Source: Tannerella sp. | GTDB lineage: Bacteria; Bacteroidota; Bacteroidia; Bacteroidales; Tannerellaceae | DNA: 7,874 nt | Direction: 5' to 3' | Assembly: GCA_031263835.1 (NCBI GenBank) | Contig: JAISEZ010000201.1 | Coordinates: forward strand, 1 to 7,874 | Shown here: one piece after another, positions 1 to 6,545 of the stretch | Position numbering within the stretch: position 1 is the first letter of the stretch | Layout: each line of letters begins with the position of its first letter | Position numbers and translations under genes: made by a program | Notes under the pieces: model-generated | The model's database searches: none | The model's input: the letters and a program-made list of their open reading frames with translations, nothing else | What the model was told of the DNA's origin: nothing

Positions 1-96
1 CCCCATGGGCGCTGCAAGGTTGGTGACAAACGAGATCATTCCAAACAGGAAGATCATCATGATAATTGGTAACGTGTAATTTTTTTTTGTTTCCAT
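1..96 (-). CDS. Sugar MFS transporter (FucP/GluP-type glucose/galactose symporter), N-terminal fragment
   Basis: Partial gene: 32 codons from an ATG at 94-96 on the minus strand, running off the left edge of the window. The peptide begins METKKNYTLPII and contains FGMISFVTNLAAPMG, which resembles the start of transmembrane helix 1 in the FucP/GluP branch of the major facilitator superfamily (L-fucose or glucose/galactose:H+ symporters of the inner membrane). The short charged N-terminus followed by a hydrophobic segment from about residue 9 fits. It lies 36 bases behind galM on the same strand with no terminator between, so the two are probably co-transcribed. In Bacteroides the order mutarotase, transporter, galactokinase is known, which supports galactose/glucose uptake as its role. 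Substrate cannot be decided from this fragment. Confidence 0.8.
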   Translation of the reverse strand, partial: METKKNYTLPIIMMIFLFGMISFVTNLAAPMG

Positions 97-132
97 CTTG
101 TCTTTCTTATTTAGTTAAAAAATTCATTTAGC

Positions 133-1215
133 TCATTTTTCAATTGAAAATTTGTAGATAGTGCAGCTTTTAAACTGTTCGCCGGGACGGAGTACAACGC
201 CGGGATAGTCCGGTCTGTTCGGGCTGTCCGGGTAGTGTTGCGTCTCGAAGCAAAGCGCCGACTGCCGCGGATAGCGCCGGCCGTTTTTTCCCGTCAGGTT
301 GCCGGTCATCCAGTTGCCGGTGTAGAGCTGTACACCCGGTTCGGTAGTGTACGTCTCCAGGACAATACCTGTTTTGGGAGAACTGCAGCGCGCGGCAAAC
401 GTTATTTCCCCCTTTTCTTTTTTGTTTAATACAAACGTATGGTCGTAACCGCGTCCGATAATCAAGGGTTCGAAGTCGGCGTTGATACGTTCGCCGACTT
501 CGTGTGCCGTGCGGAAATCCATCGGCGTACCTTCCACTTTCTCAGGCGACCCGAGCGGAATCGACGTCCCGTCTGTCGGGAGAAAATAATCCGCGTTGAT
601 AACCAGTTGATGGTCGCCGATAAACGGATCGCCTGCGCCGGAAAGATTGAAGTAGGAATGATTCGTCAGGTTCAGCACGGTTGGCCTGTCGGTCGTCGCG
701 CGATAGTTGATAACCACTTCGTTCCCGTCCGTCAGGGCATAGGTAACGGTCGTTACCAGCGTGCCGGGAAATCCCTCTTCGCCATCGACCGAAGTATAGG
801 TCAGCTTGATTGCGAAGTCATCTACCCGTTCAACGTTCCATACAACGGCGTTGAATCCGGTGATTCCGCCGTGCAGGCTGTTCGGGCCGTTGTTGGCGGC
901 CAGCCGGTCATACAGAACGCTGTCCAGCGTGAAACGGGCGTTGGCAATGCGGTTGGCGTAGCGGCCGCAGACGGCGCCAAAATACGGTTCCTCCGAAGTC
1001 AGATAGTCGTCGATGGAATCGTGTCCGGTAACTACGTCCGTCCACTTGCCGTTCCGGTCAGGGACGGTAAGCGAGACTATTTTTGCGCCGAAGTTCGTGA
1101 CTGTCAATTCGGAACCGGCTCTGTTTTTTAATATGTAAAGCGCTGTTTCTTTTCCGTTTATCACCTTACGGAAACTCTCCGCGCACAAGCCCGAAAGCGT
1201 AAGTTCATTCTTCAT
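133..1215 (-). CDS. galM: Aldose 1-epimerase (galactose mutarotase)
   Basis: Encodes a 360-residue galactose mutarotase, which interconverts the alpha and beta anomers of aldohexoses and so feeds alpha-D-galactose to galactokinase in the Leloir pathway. Length is usual for the family. Active-site landmarks seen: the arginine of GRYANRI (R89), H115 in NSLHGG, H186 in NLTNHSYFN (expected general acid), D258 in GYDHTFVL, and E324 in CFETQHYPDSPN (expected catalytic base). No signal peptide is visible, so it is probably cytoplasmic. The start is the ATG at 1213-1215. No Shine-Dalgarno sequence precedes it, as is common in Bacteroidetes. It is the first gene of a minus-strand unit that continues into a sugar transporter, and two inverted repeats lie just upstream as possible operators. 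No missing residue or frameshift was noticed. Confidence 0.95.
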   Translation of the reverse strand: MKNELTLSGLCAESFRKVINGKETALYILKNRAGSELTVTNFGAKIVSLTVPDRNGKWTDVVTGHDSIDDYLTSEEPYFGAVCGRYANRIANARFTLDSVLYDRLAANNGPNSLHGGITGFNAVVWNVERVDDFAIKLTYTSVDGEEGFPGTLVTTVTYALTDGNEVVINYRATTDRPTVLNLTNHSYFNLSGAGDPFIGDHQLVINADYFLPTDGTSIPLGSPEKVEGTPMDFRTAHEVGERINADFEPLIIGRGYDHTFVLNKKEKGEITFAARCSSPKTGIVLETYTTEPGVQLYTGNWMTGNLTGKNGRRYPRQSALCFETQHYPDSPNRPDYPGVVLRPGEQFKSCTIYKFSIEK

Positions 1216-1240
1216 ACTGAATCTTGCTCAAAATTTGGCG

Positions 1241-1259
1241 TAAAAGTAGGCTACTTTTA
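1241..1259. promoter_or_regulatory. Perfect 19-base palindrome upstream of galM (operator candidate)
   Basis: The sequence reads TAAAAGTAG, one central G, then CTACTTTTA: two perfect 9-base arms around a single base. It begins 25 bases upstream of the galM start codon. The symmetry and position fit a dimeric repressor or activator site, or a hairpin in the 5' leader. The regulator is unknown and no match to a described operator is claimed. Confidence 0.5.
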
Positions 1260-1273
1260 TTGATTAGCATCGC

Positions 1274-1306
1274 CAAAAAAACATGTTATAAAGCATGTTT
1301 GCCAAA
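1274..1306 (-). promoter_or_regulatory. Weak candidate promoter for galM
   Basis: On the minus strand a TTTG (1303-1306) is followed after 21 bases by TTTTTTTG (1274-1281), which matches the Bacteroides-type -7 pattern TAnnTTTG except for its second base. Spacing is near the usual 19-21. The region is rich in T-runs, so chance matches are likely. An alternative TACTTTTA lies inside the 19-base palindrome but lacks a matching upstream element. Confidence 0.25.
1279..1300. promoter_or_regulatory. Second inverted repeat upstream of galM
   Basis: AAACATG (1279-1285) and CATGTTT (1294-1300) are perfect 7-base arms around an 8-base AT-rich spacer. It sits 19 bases farther from galM than the 19-base palindrome and overlaps the spacer of the weak promoter candidate, a natural place for an operator. 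Function is inferred from symmetry and position only. Confidence 0.35.
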
Positions 1307-1470
1307 AATCTTCCTCCCCACCTGCTTTCCAATATGGCCTGAACCGGGGTTTTATACTTTCCGGAATCATGCGAATCGGCAGTAAAAAATACTGTGCACG
1401 GGACGGTTTTGTGCAGGGATATATTTTCAATTTTCAACGCTCAAATGCAGTCGTTTTCAAATCAATTGCG

Positions 1471-1478
1471 TATCTTTG
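1471..1478 (+). promoter_or_regulatory. Bacteroides-type -7 promoter element of the helicase gene
   Basis: TATCTTTG is an exact match to the Bacteroidetes sigma-ABfr -7 consensus TAnnTTTG. No clear TTTG -33 element is seen at the usual distance. Transcription would begin at about 1484-1486, leaving a leader of about 27 bases before the TTG start at 1513. This placement rules against translation from the upstream ATG at 1369 in that transcript. Confidence 0.7.
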
Positions 1479-1512
1479 CGGCCACTTATCTCATTATTTT
1501 AAAAAACAAGTT

Positions 1513-3288
1513 TTGAAGACATTTGAAGAATTGGGCATTGCTGCACCTATCTTGCAGGCAATCCGTGAAATGGGTTACGAAGTCCCCATGCCGGTACAGG
1601 AGGAAGTGATTCCTCTGTTACTGGGAAACGACAACGACGTGATTGCCCTGGCACAGACGGGAACAGGGAAAACGGCGGCCTACGGATTGCCCGTCCTGCA
1701 GAAAATCAACCGGTCGCAGACGTATCCGCAGGCGCTGATTCTCTGCCCCACGCGCGAACTTTGCCTGCAAATCGCCGGCGACCTGACCGACTATTCCAAA
1801 TACATGGATGACCTGAAAGTCCTGCCCGTTTACGGCGGCTCGAGCATCGAGAGCCAAATCAGGACGCTCCGCAAGGGCGTGCACGTGGTCGTGGCCACAC
1901 CCGGACGGCTGCTCGACCTGATGAACCGCAAAACCGTTGACCTGAGTGCCATCAAAAGCGTCATCCTCGACGAAGCCGACGAGATGCTGAACATGGGTTT
2001 CTCCGACAGCATCAACGCCATACTGGCCGAAGTGCCGCCGTCGCGCAACATGCTGCTCTTCTCGGCCACCATGCCCAGGGAAATCGCCCGTATCACGAAA
2101 CAGTACATGCGCGACCCGAAGGAAATCGTTATCGGAAACAAAAACGAAGGCAACGAAAACATCCGCCACATATACTATATGGTGCATGCACGCGACAAAT
2201 ACCTTGCCCTCAAGCGGCTCGTGGACTATTATCCGAACGTGTACGGCATCATCTTCTGCCGCACCCGCAAGGAGACGCAGGAAATCGCCGACAAACTGAT
2301 TCAGGACGGCTACAACGCCGATTCGCTGCACGGCGAACTCAGTCAGGCGCAGCGCGACTACGTGATGCAGAAGTTCCGCATCCGCAACCTGCAACTTCTG
2401 GTAGCCACCGACGTGGCGGCGCGCGGACTGGACGTCGACGACCTGACGCACATCTTCCACTACGGCCTGCCCGACGAAATCGAATCCTACACGCACCGCA
2501 GCGGACGCACCGCCCGGGCAGGCAAGACCGGCATTTCCATCGCCATCTGCCACATCAAGGAAAAGGGAAAACTGCGCAACATTGCCAAAATCATCGGCAA
2601 GACCTTTGAACAGGGCGTGCTTCCGACCGGCAAGGCCATCTGCGAAAAGCAGCTCTTCAACCTCGTCGACCAGATAGAGAAGGTCAAGGTCAATGAAGAG
2701 GAAATCGCATCGCTGATGCCGTCCGTTTTCCGCAAGCTGGAGTGGCTGGAGAAGGAAGACATCATCAAGCGGCTGATTTCGCTGGAATTTAACCGGATGA
2801 TTGACTACTATCGCGACGCGGATGAAATTGAAATCGTCAACGAAACGGCTTCGGGACGGGAAAACAGAAAGGAACGCAGCGACCGCAGCGACCGCCCGCC
2901 GCGGGGAGGAAACAGGGCCGAGGAAGGATACACACGCTTTATCCTGAACTTCGGGAAAATGGACGGACTGTATCCGGGCCAGCTGATGGAACTGATTAAC
3001 CGCTGCGTACCGGGCAAGGTACAAATCGGACGTATCGACCTGTGCGACACGCATTCATTTTTCGAAGTGGAAAAAAATGCCGCCCGGCGCGTAATGGATT
3101 TGATGAACAAATACGAGGTTGACGGACGCGCCATCTCCGTCGAGCCGGCGGAAGAGACGGGCCGCAGAGAGAAAGGTTTCAAAAGCCGCGAAGCCGGAAA
3201 CAGCGGGAAACCCTGGCGGAAGGCCTCCTCCGCCCGTTCGGACCGTTCAGACCGTCCCGCCCGCAAAAAAAGAAAGGCTTCCGCATAA
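1513..3288 (+). CDS. deaD: DEAD-box ATP-dependent RNA helicase with C-terminal DbpA RNA-binding domain
   Basis: A 591-residue helicase that probably remodels structured RNA in ribosome assembly or mRNA turnover in the cytoplasm. The start is taken as TTG at 1513, giving (M)KTFEELGI, the usual N-terminus of Bacteroidales relatives as I recall them. The same frame stays open to an ATG at 1369, but those 48 extra residues match nothing expected and lie upstream of the promoter. Helicase motifs in order: Q motif near 2-33, motif I AQTGTGKT (47-54), Ia PTREL (79-83), Ib TPGR (129-132), II DEAD (153-156), III SAT (184-186), V ATDVAARGLD (298-307), VI HRSGRTARAG (328-337). Residues about 472-546 resemble the DbpA/CsdA RNA-binding domain. 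That domain is flanked by two basic, disordered-looking tracts, each containing RSDRSDRP. An alternative subtype name such as csdA or dbpA cannot be excluded. Confidence 0.93.
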   Translation: MKTFEELGIAAPILQAIREMGYEVPMPVQEEVIPLLLGNDNDVIALAQTGTGKTAAYGLPVLQKINRSQTYPQALILCPTRELCLQIAGDLTDYSKYMDDLKVLPVYGGSSIESQIRTLRKGVHVVVATPGRLLDLMNRKTVDLSAIKSVILDEADEMLNMGFSDSINAILAEVPPSRNMLLFSATMPREIARITKQYMRDPKEIVIGNKNEGNENIRHIYYMVHARDKYLALKRLVDYYPNVYGIIFCRTRKETQEIADKLIQDGYNADSLHGELSQAQRDYVMQKFRIRNLQLLVATDVAARGLDVDDLTHIFHYGLPDEIESYTHRSGRTARAGKTGISIAICHIKEKGKLRNIAKIIGKTFEQGVLPTGKAICEKQLFNLVDQIEKVKVNEEEIASLMPSVFRKLEWLEKEDIIKRLISLEFNRMIDYYRDADEIEIVNETASGRENRKERSDRSDRPPRGGNRAEEGYTRFILNFGKMDGLYPGQLMELINRCVPGKVQIGRIDLCDTHSFFEVEKNAARRVMDLMNKYEVDGRAISVEPAEETGRREKGFKSREAGNSGKPWRKASSARSDRSDRPARKKRKASA

Positions 3289-3326
3289 ATTCACCGCGGG
3301 ACGGGGATGCCGGAAGGCTCCTTTTT
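3273..3326 (+). terminator. Possible weak terminator behind the helicase gene
   Basis: AAAGGCTTCCG (3273-3283), spanning the last codons of the gene, can pair with CGGAAG (3311-3316) and CCTTT (3320-3324) with a 3-base bulge, and the right arm runs into a T-tract ending at 3326. The loop is long (27 bases) and itself GC-rich, so stability is uncertain. It would end helicase transcription just ahead of the metG promoter. Confidence 0.3.
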
Positions 3327-3327
3327 G

Positions 3328-3335
3328 TACTTTTG
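3328..3335 (+). promoter_or_regulatory. Bacteroides-type -7 promoter element of metG
   Basis: TACTTTTG is an exact match to TAnnTTTG. It lies 26 bases upstream of the metG ATG, so the leader would be only about 20 bases, A-rich and without a Shine-Dalgarno sequence. No TTTG -33 element is seen at the standard spacing. It probably drives metG and the two sugar genes behind it. Confidence 0.65.
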
Positions 3336-3361
3336 TCACTCAAAAAAAATAAACTGAAGAG

Positions 3362-5395
3362 ATGAAAACGCAGCATTTTAAAAGAACACTGATTACAACG
3401 GCGCTGCCATACGCCAACGGGCCGGTACACATCGGCCATCTGGCGGGGGTTTACGTGCCGGCCGATATTTACGCGCGGTATCTGCGGGGGAAGGGGGAAG
3501 ACGTATTGCTGATTGGCGGCTCCGACGAGCACGGCGTCCCCATCACGCTGCGGGCGAAAAGGGAAGGCGTTGCGCCGCAGGACATCGTAGACCGCTTTCA
3601 CGCGATGATAAAGAAATCGTTCGAGGATTTCGGGATTACGTTCGACATATACTCGCGCACCACTTCGGAGATTCATCACCGCACCGCTTCGGACTTTTTC
3701 CGTACGCTTTACGAAAAAGGCGTATTCATCGAGAAAACAAGCGAACAGTATTACGACGCGGAAGCGAAGCAGTTCCTCGCCGACCGTTACATCACGGGAA
3801 CATGCCCGCACTGCGGAAACGAGCGCGCGTATGGCGACCAGTGCGAAGCCTGCGGCACGTCCCTGAACCCGACCGACCTGCTCAGGCCCAAATCCGTGAT
3901 TAGCGGGAGCGCGCCGGTCATGCGCGAAACGAAACACTGGTATTTGCCGCTGGACAGGTATGAGCCTTTTCTGCGTCAATGGATTCTGGAGGAACATGCG
4001 GAATGGAAACCGAATGTGTACGGACAGTGCAAAAGCTGGCTGGATATGGGTTTGCAGCCGCGCGCCGTCAGTCGCGATTTGGACTGGGGCATTCCGGTGC
4101 CGGTCGAGGGCGCCGAAGGGAAAGTGCTCTACGTCTGGTTCGACGCGCCAATCGGCTACATCTCCAACACGCGGGAACTGTTGCCCGACAGCTGGGAGAA
4201 ATGGTGGAAAGACCCCGAAAGCAAAATCGTTCACTTTATCGGAAAAGACAACATCGTTTTCCACTGCATCGTATTCCCGACCATGCTCAGGGCCGAAGGA
4301 ACGTATAACCTGCCCGAAAATGTACCGGCCAACGAATTTCTGAACCTCGAGAACGACAAGATTTCCACCTCGCGCAACTGGGCGGTGTGGCTGCACGAAT
4401 ACCTCGAAACGTTTCCCGGCAAACAGGACGTCCTCCGGTACGTTTTGACCGCCAATGCCCCCGAAACGAAAGACAATGACTTCACCTGGAAAGACTTTCA
4501 GGCACGCAACAACAACGAGCTGGTTGCTATCCTGGGGAATTTCGTCAACCGGGCGCTGGTGTTGACGGGCAAATATTTCGAGAACAGGGTGCCTGCCTGC
4601 GGCGAACTGACGGATTATGACCTCCGGACGCTGGAGGAATTTGCGGACGTGAAGACCCGGCTGGAGAAACTGCTGGATACGTATCATTTCCGTGAGGCCC
4701 AGAAGGAGGCGATGAATCTGGCGCGCATCGGCAACAAGTATCTGGCGGACACCGAACCGTGGAAACTGGCCGGGACGGATATGCCGCGCGTTTCGACCAT
4801 CCTGTATGTGGCGCTGCAAATCACGGCCAACCTGTCCATTGCCTTCGAGCCGTTCCTGCCGTTCAGCATGGAAAGGCTGAACCGCATGTTGAACATCGAA
4901 CGGCCGGGATGGAACCTTCTGGGGACGACCGGCCTGCTGAGCGCCGGCCACCGGCTCGGACAGGCGGAACTGCTCTTCGAGAAGATGGACGACGGGGTCA
5001 TTGAAAAGCAGATACAAAAGCTGCAGGACACGAAAAAAGAGAACGGGAACACCGCGCCTCCGGTTCGCGAGACGGTCGCTTTCGACGATTTCGCGAAGCT
5101 GGACATCCGCGTGGGCACCGTGCTGGAATGCCGGAAAGTCCCCAAAGCGGACAGGCTGCTGCAACTCAGGATTGACGACGGGCTGGGCGGACGCACAATC
5201 GTCTCCGGGATTGCCGGATATTATACGCCGGAAGAACTGACGGGCAGGCAGGTTTGTTTCATCGCCAACCTGGCGCCCCGTTCGCTGAAGGGCATTGTTT
5301 CCGAAGGGATGATTCTTTCGGCGGAAGATGCGGAAGGCAAATTAGTCGTTGTCACCACCGGCGGGAAGGTGAACCCGGGCAGCGAAGTGAAATAG
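3362..5395 (+). CDS. metG: Methionyl-tRNA synthetase with C-terminal tRNA-binding domain
   Basis: A 677-residue class I aminoacyl-tRNA synthetase that charges tRNA-Met and initiator tRNA with methionine in the cytoplasm. The Rossmann catalytic domain has HIGH at 23-26, GGSDEHG at 52-58 and a KMSKS-loop equivalent DKISTSRNW (KISTS at 333-337). A connective zinc knuckle has four cysteines: C148, C151, C161 and C164 (CxxC-9-CxxC). The anticodon-binding helical domain covers roughly 380-545. A Lys/Glu-rich linker (about 545-570) leads to a C-terminal OB-fold tRNA-binding domain of the Trbp111/EMAPII type (about 571-677), with the recognisable stretch [19 protein letters not shown]. Length fits the long, dimeric bacterial form. 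The start is an ATG shortly after a promoter. Twelve bases separate its stop from the aminotransferase start, which suggests co-transcription. Confidence 0.98.
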   Translation: MKTQHFKRTLITTALPYANGPVHIGHLAGVYVPADIYARYLRGKGEDVLLIGGSDEHGVPITLRAKREGVAPQDIVDRFHAMIKKSFEDFGITFDIYSRTTSEIHHRTASDFFRTLYEKGVFIEKTSEQYYDAEAKQFLADRYITGTCPHCGNERAYGDQCEACGTSLNPTDLLRPKSVISGSAPVMRETKHWYLPLDRYEPFLRQWILEEHAEWKPNVYGQCKSWLDMGLQPRAVSRDLDWGIPVPVEGAEGKVLYVWFDAPIGYISNTRELLPDSWEKWWKDPESKIVHFIGKDNIVFHCIVFPTMLRAEGTYNLPENVPANEFLNLENDKISTSRNWAVWLHEYLETFPGKQDVLRYVLTANAPETKDNDFTWKDFQARNNNELVAILGNFVNRALVLTGKYFENRVPACGELTDYDLRTLEEFADVKTRLEKLLDTYHFREAQKEAMNLARIGNKYLADTEPWKLAGTDMPRVSTILYVALQITANLSIAFEPFLPFSMERLNRMLNIERPGWNLLGTTGLLSAGHRLGQAELLFEKMDDGVIEKQIQKLQDTKKENGNTAPPVRETVAFDDFAKLDIRVGTVLECRKVPKADRLLQLRIDDGLGGRTIVSGIAGYYTPEELTGRQVCFIANLAPRSLKGIVSEGMILSAEDAEGKLVVVTTGGKVNPGSEVK

Positions 5396-5396
5396 C

Positions 5397-5401
5397 GGAG
5401 G
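5397..5401 (+). promoter_or_regulatory. Strong Shine-Dalgarno sequence before the aminotransferase gene
   Basis: GGAGG occurs six bases before the ATG at 5408, an ideal position for pairing with the 16S rRNA 3' end. The other starts in this window lack such a site, as is usual in Bacteroidetes. It supports the chosen start codon. Confidence 0.6.
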
Positions 5402-5407
5402 AAGAGC

Positions 5408-6535
5408 ATGGAAATTCAAATGGTGGACTTGCAGAGTCAGTACAGGCGGCTGAAGGAGGAGATTGACGCCGCCGTGAGCGAAGTCATTACGGGTGGCGCC
5501 TTCATCAACGGCCCGCAGGTACATGCGTTCTGTGCGCATCTGGCCGCCCGGCTGGACGCGCCGCATGTCATTCCCTGCGGAAACGGGACGGACGCGATTC
5601 GCCTTGCCCTGCAGGCGCTGGGCATGAAGCCCGGCGACGAAGTCATCCTGCCGGCCTTCACCTACATCGCCGCCGTAGAGATGGTCGCCTCCCTGGGCCT
5701 TACCCCCATCCTGGTCGATGTGGACCCGGAAACGTTCAACCTCAATGCCGGCCTGCTCGAACACGCCATCTCGCGGCAGACCAAAGCCATTATCGCCGTG
5801 CACCTGTTCGGCCAGGCCTGCGACATGGAGCCGGTGATGAAAATCGCCGCGAAATACAGGCTCAAGGTCATCGAGGACAATGCCCAGTCACTGGGCGCGG
5901 AATATACGTTTTCCGACGGTACGGTCAGGAACGCCGGCGTGGTCGGGGATGCCGGGACGGCGTCGTTTTTCCCCACCAAGCCGCTGGCCTGCTTCGGCGA
6001 CGGGGGCGCCGTCATCACCTCCGACAGCGCGCTGGCCGAGCGCGTCCGGATGATGGCCAACCACGGACAGACGGAGAAATACCGTCATAAAATCATCGGC
6101 TGCAATTCCCGGCTGGATACGATTCAGGCGGCCATCCTCGACGTGAAACTGAAATACATGGACACATTCACCGCCGCCCGCCGGAAAACAGCGCTGCTTT
6201 ATGACCAGGTACTGAGTACGCTGGATGAAGTCAGGATTCCGGCGCGCAGCATCTTTTCGACGCACGTTTACCACCAGTACACCCTTCAGGTCGGGAACGG
6301 GCGGCGCGACGCGCTGCAGGCGCACCTGAAAGCCTGCGGCATCCCGTCGATGATTTACTACCCGCTGCCGGTGCATGAGCAGGAGGCGTACAGGTGGGTT
6401 GCGCGGCTGTCGGGAGACACCGGCGTATCCGCGCGGCTGAGCCGGGAGGCGCTCTCGCTGCCGATTCACACGGAAATGACGGACGAAATGCAGCAGTTTA
6501 TCGTTGAACAGATGGTCCGTTTCTTCCGGAAATAA
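5408..6535 (+). CDS. DegT/DnrJ/EryC1/StrS-family sugar-nucleotide aminotransferase (WbpE/GnnB-like)
   Basis: A 375-residue PLP-dependent aminotransferase of fold type I that probably transfers an amino group from glutamate to a keto group on a nucleotide-linked sugar in the cytoplasm. Seen: GNGTDAIRLAL (58-68) for the PLP phosphate loop, EDNAQSLGA with D157 (expected pyridine-nitrogen contact) and Q160, the Schiff-base lysine K191 in FFPTKPLACFGDGGA, and NSRLDTIQAAIL (233-244). These features and the N-terminus MEIQMVDLQSQYRRLK resemble WbpE/WlbC, which makes the 3-amino group of UDP-2-acetamido-3-amino-glucuronate; GnnB (UDP-GlcNAc3N for lipid A) and other DegT enzymes are close alternatives. 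It follows metG by 12 bases and precedes a Gfo/Idh/MocA dehydrogenase by 10, the partner that would supply a 3-keto substrate. Family assignment is firm; exact substrate is inferred. Confidence 0.92.
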   Translation: MEIQMVDLQSQYRRLKEEIDAAVSEVITGGAFINGPQVHAFCAHLAARLDAPHVIPCGNGTDAIRLALQALGMKPGDEVILPAFTYIAAVEMVASLGLTPILVDVDPETFNLNAGLLEHAISRQTKAIIAVHLFGQACDMEPVMKIAAKYRLKVIEDNAQSLGAEYTFSDGTVRNAGVVGDAGTASFFPTKPLACFGDGGAVITSDSALAERVRMMANHGQTEKYRHKIIGCNSRLDTIQAAILDVKLKYMDTFTAARRKTALLYDQVLSTLDEVRIPARSIFSTHVYHQYTLQVGNGRRDALQAHLKACGIPSMIYYPLPVHEQEAYRWVARLSGDTGVSARLSREALSLPIHTEMTDEMQQFIVEQMVRFFRK

Positions 6536-6545
6536 AAAAAACGGG

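Larger units (their letters stand above)
1216..1512. other. Divergent intergenic region between galM and the helicase gene
   Basis: This 297-base stretch separates the minus-strand galM from the plus-strand helicase gene. It is AT-rich compared with the flanking genes. The galM side holds two inverted repeats (1241-1259 and 1279-1300) and a weak promoter candidate. The helicase side holds a perfect Bacteroides-type -7 element at 1471-1478. An open frame extends upstream from the helicase to an ATG at 1369, but its extra residues are unlike a DEAD-box protein and the promoter lies inside it, so it is read here as non-coding. I see no RNA gene in it. Confidence 0.8.

Noticed and set aside
1618..3054. 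Long minus-strand open frame of 478 codons opposite the helicase gene
   Set aside because: It lies wholly opposite a well-recognised helicase gene, has a Val/Asp/Gln-rich composition typical of an antisense frame in GC-rich DNA, and shows no domain.
3179..5164. Very long minus-strand open frame of 661 codons opposite metG
   Set aside because: It is the antisense of metG and the helicase end, has low-complexity Arg/Phe/Val-rich content, and crosses the metG promoter. It is a codon-bias shadow.
6504..6545. ATG at 6504 as the dehydrogenase start
   Set aside because: It would overlap the aminotransferase gene by 32 bases and add residues ahead of the Rossmann fold that have no family counterpart. 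The ATG at 6546 gives the normal N-terminus.
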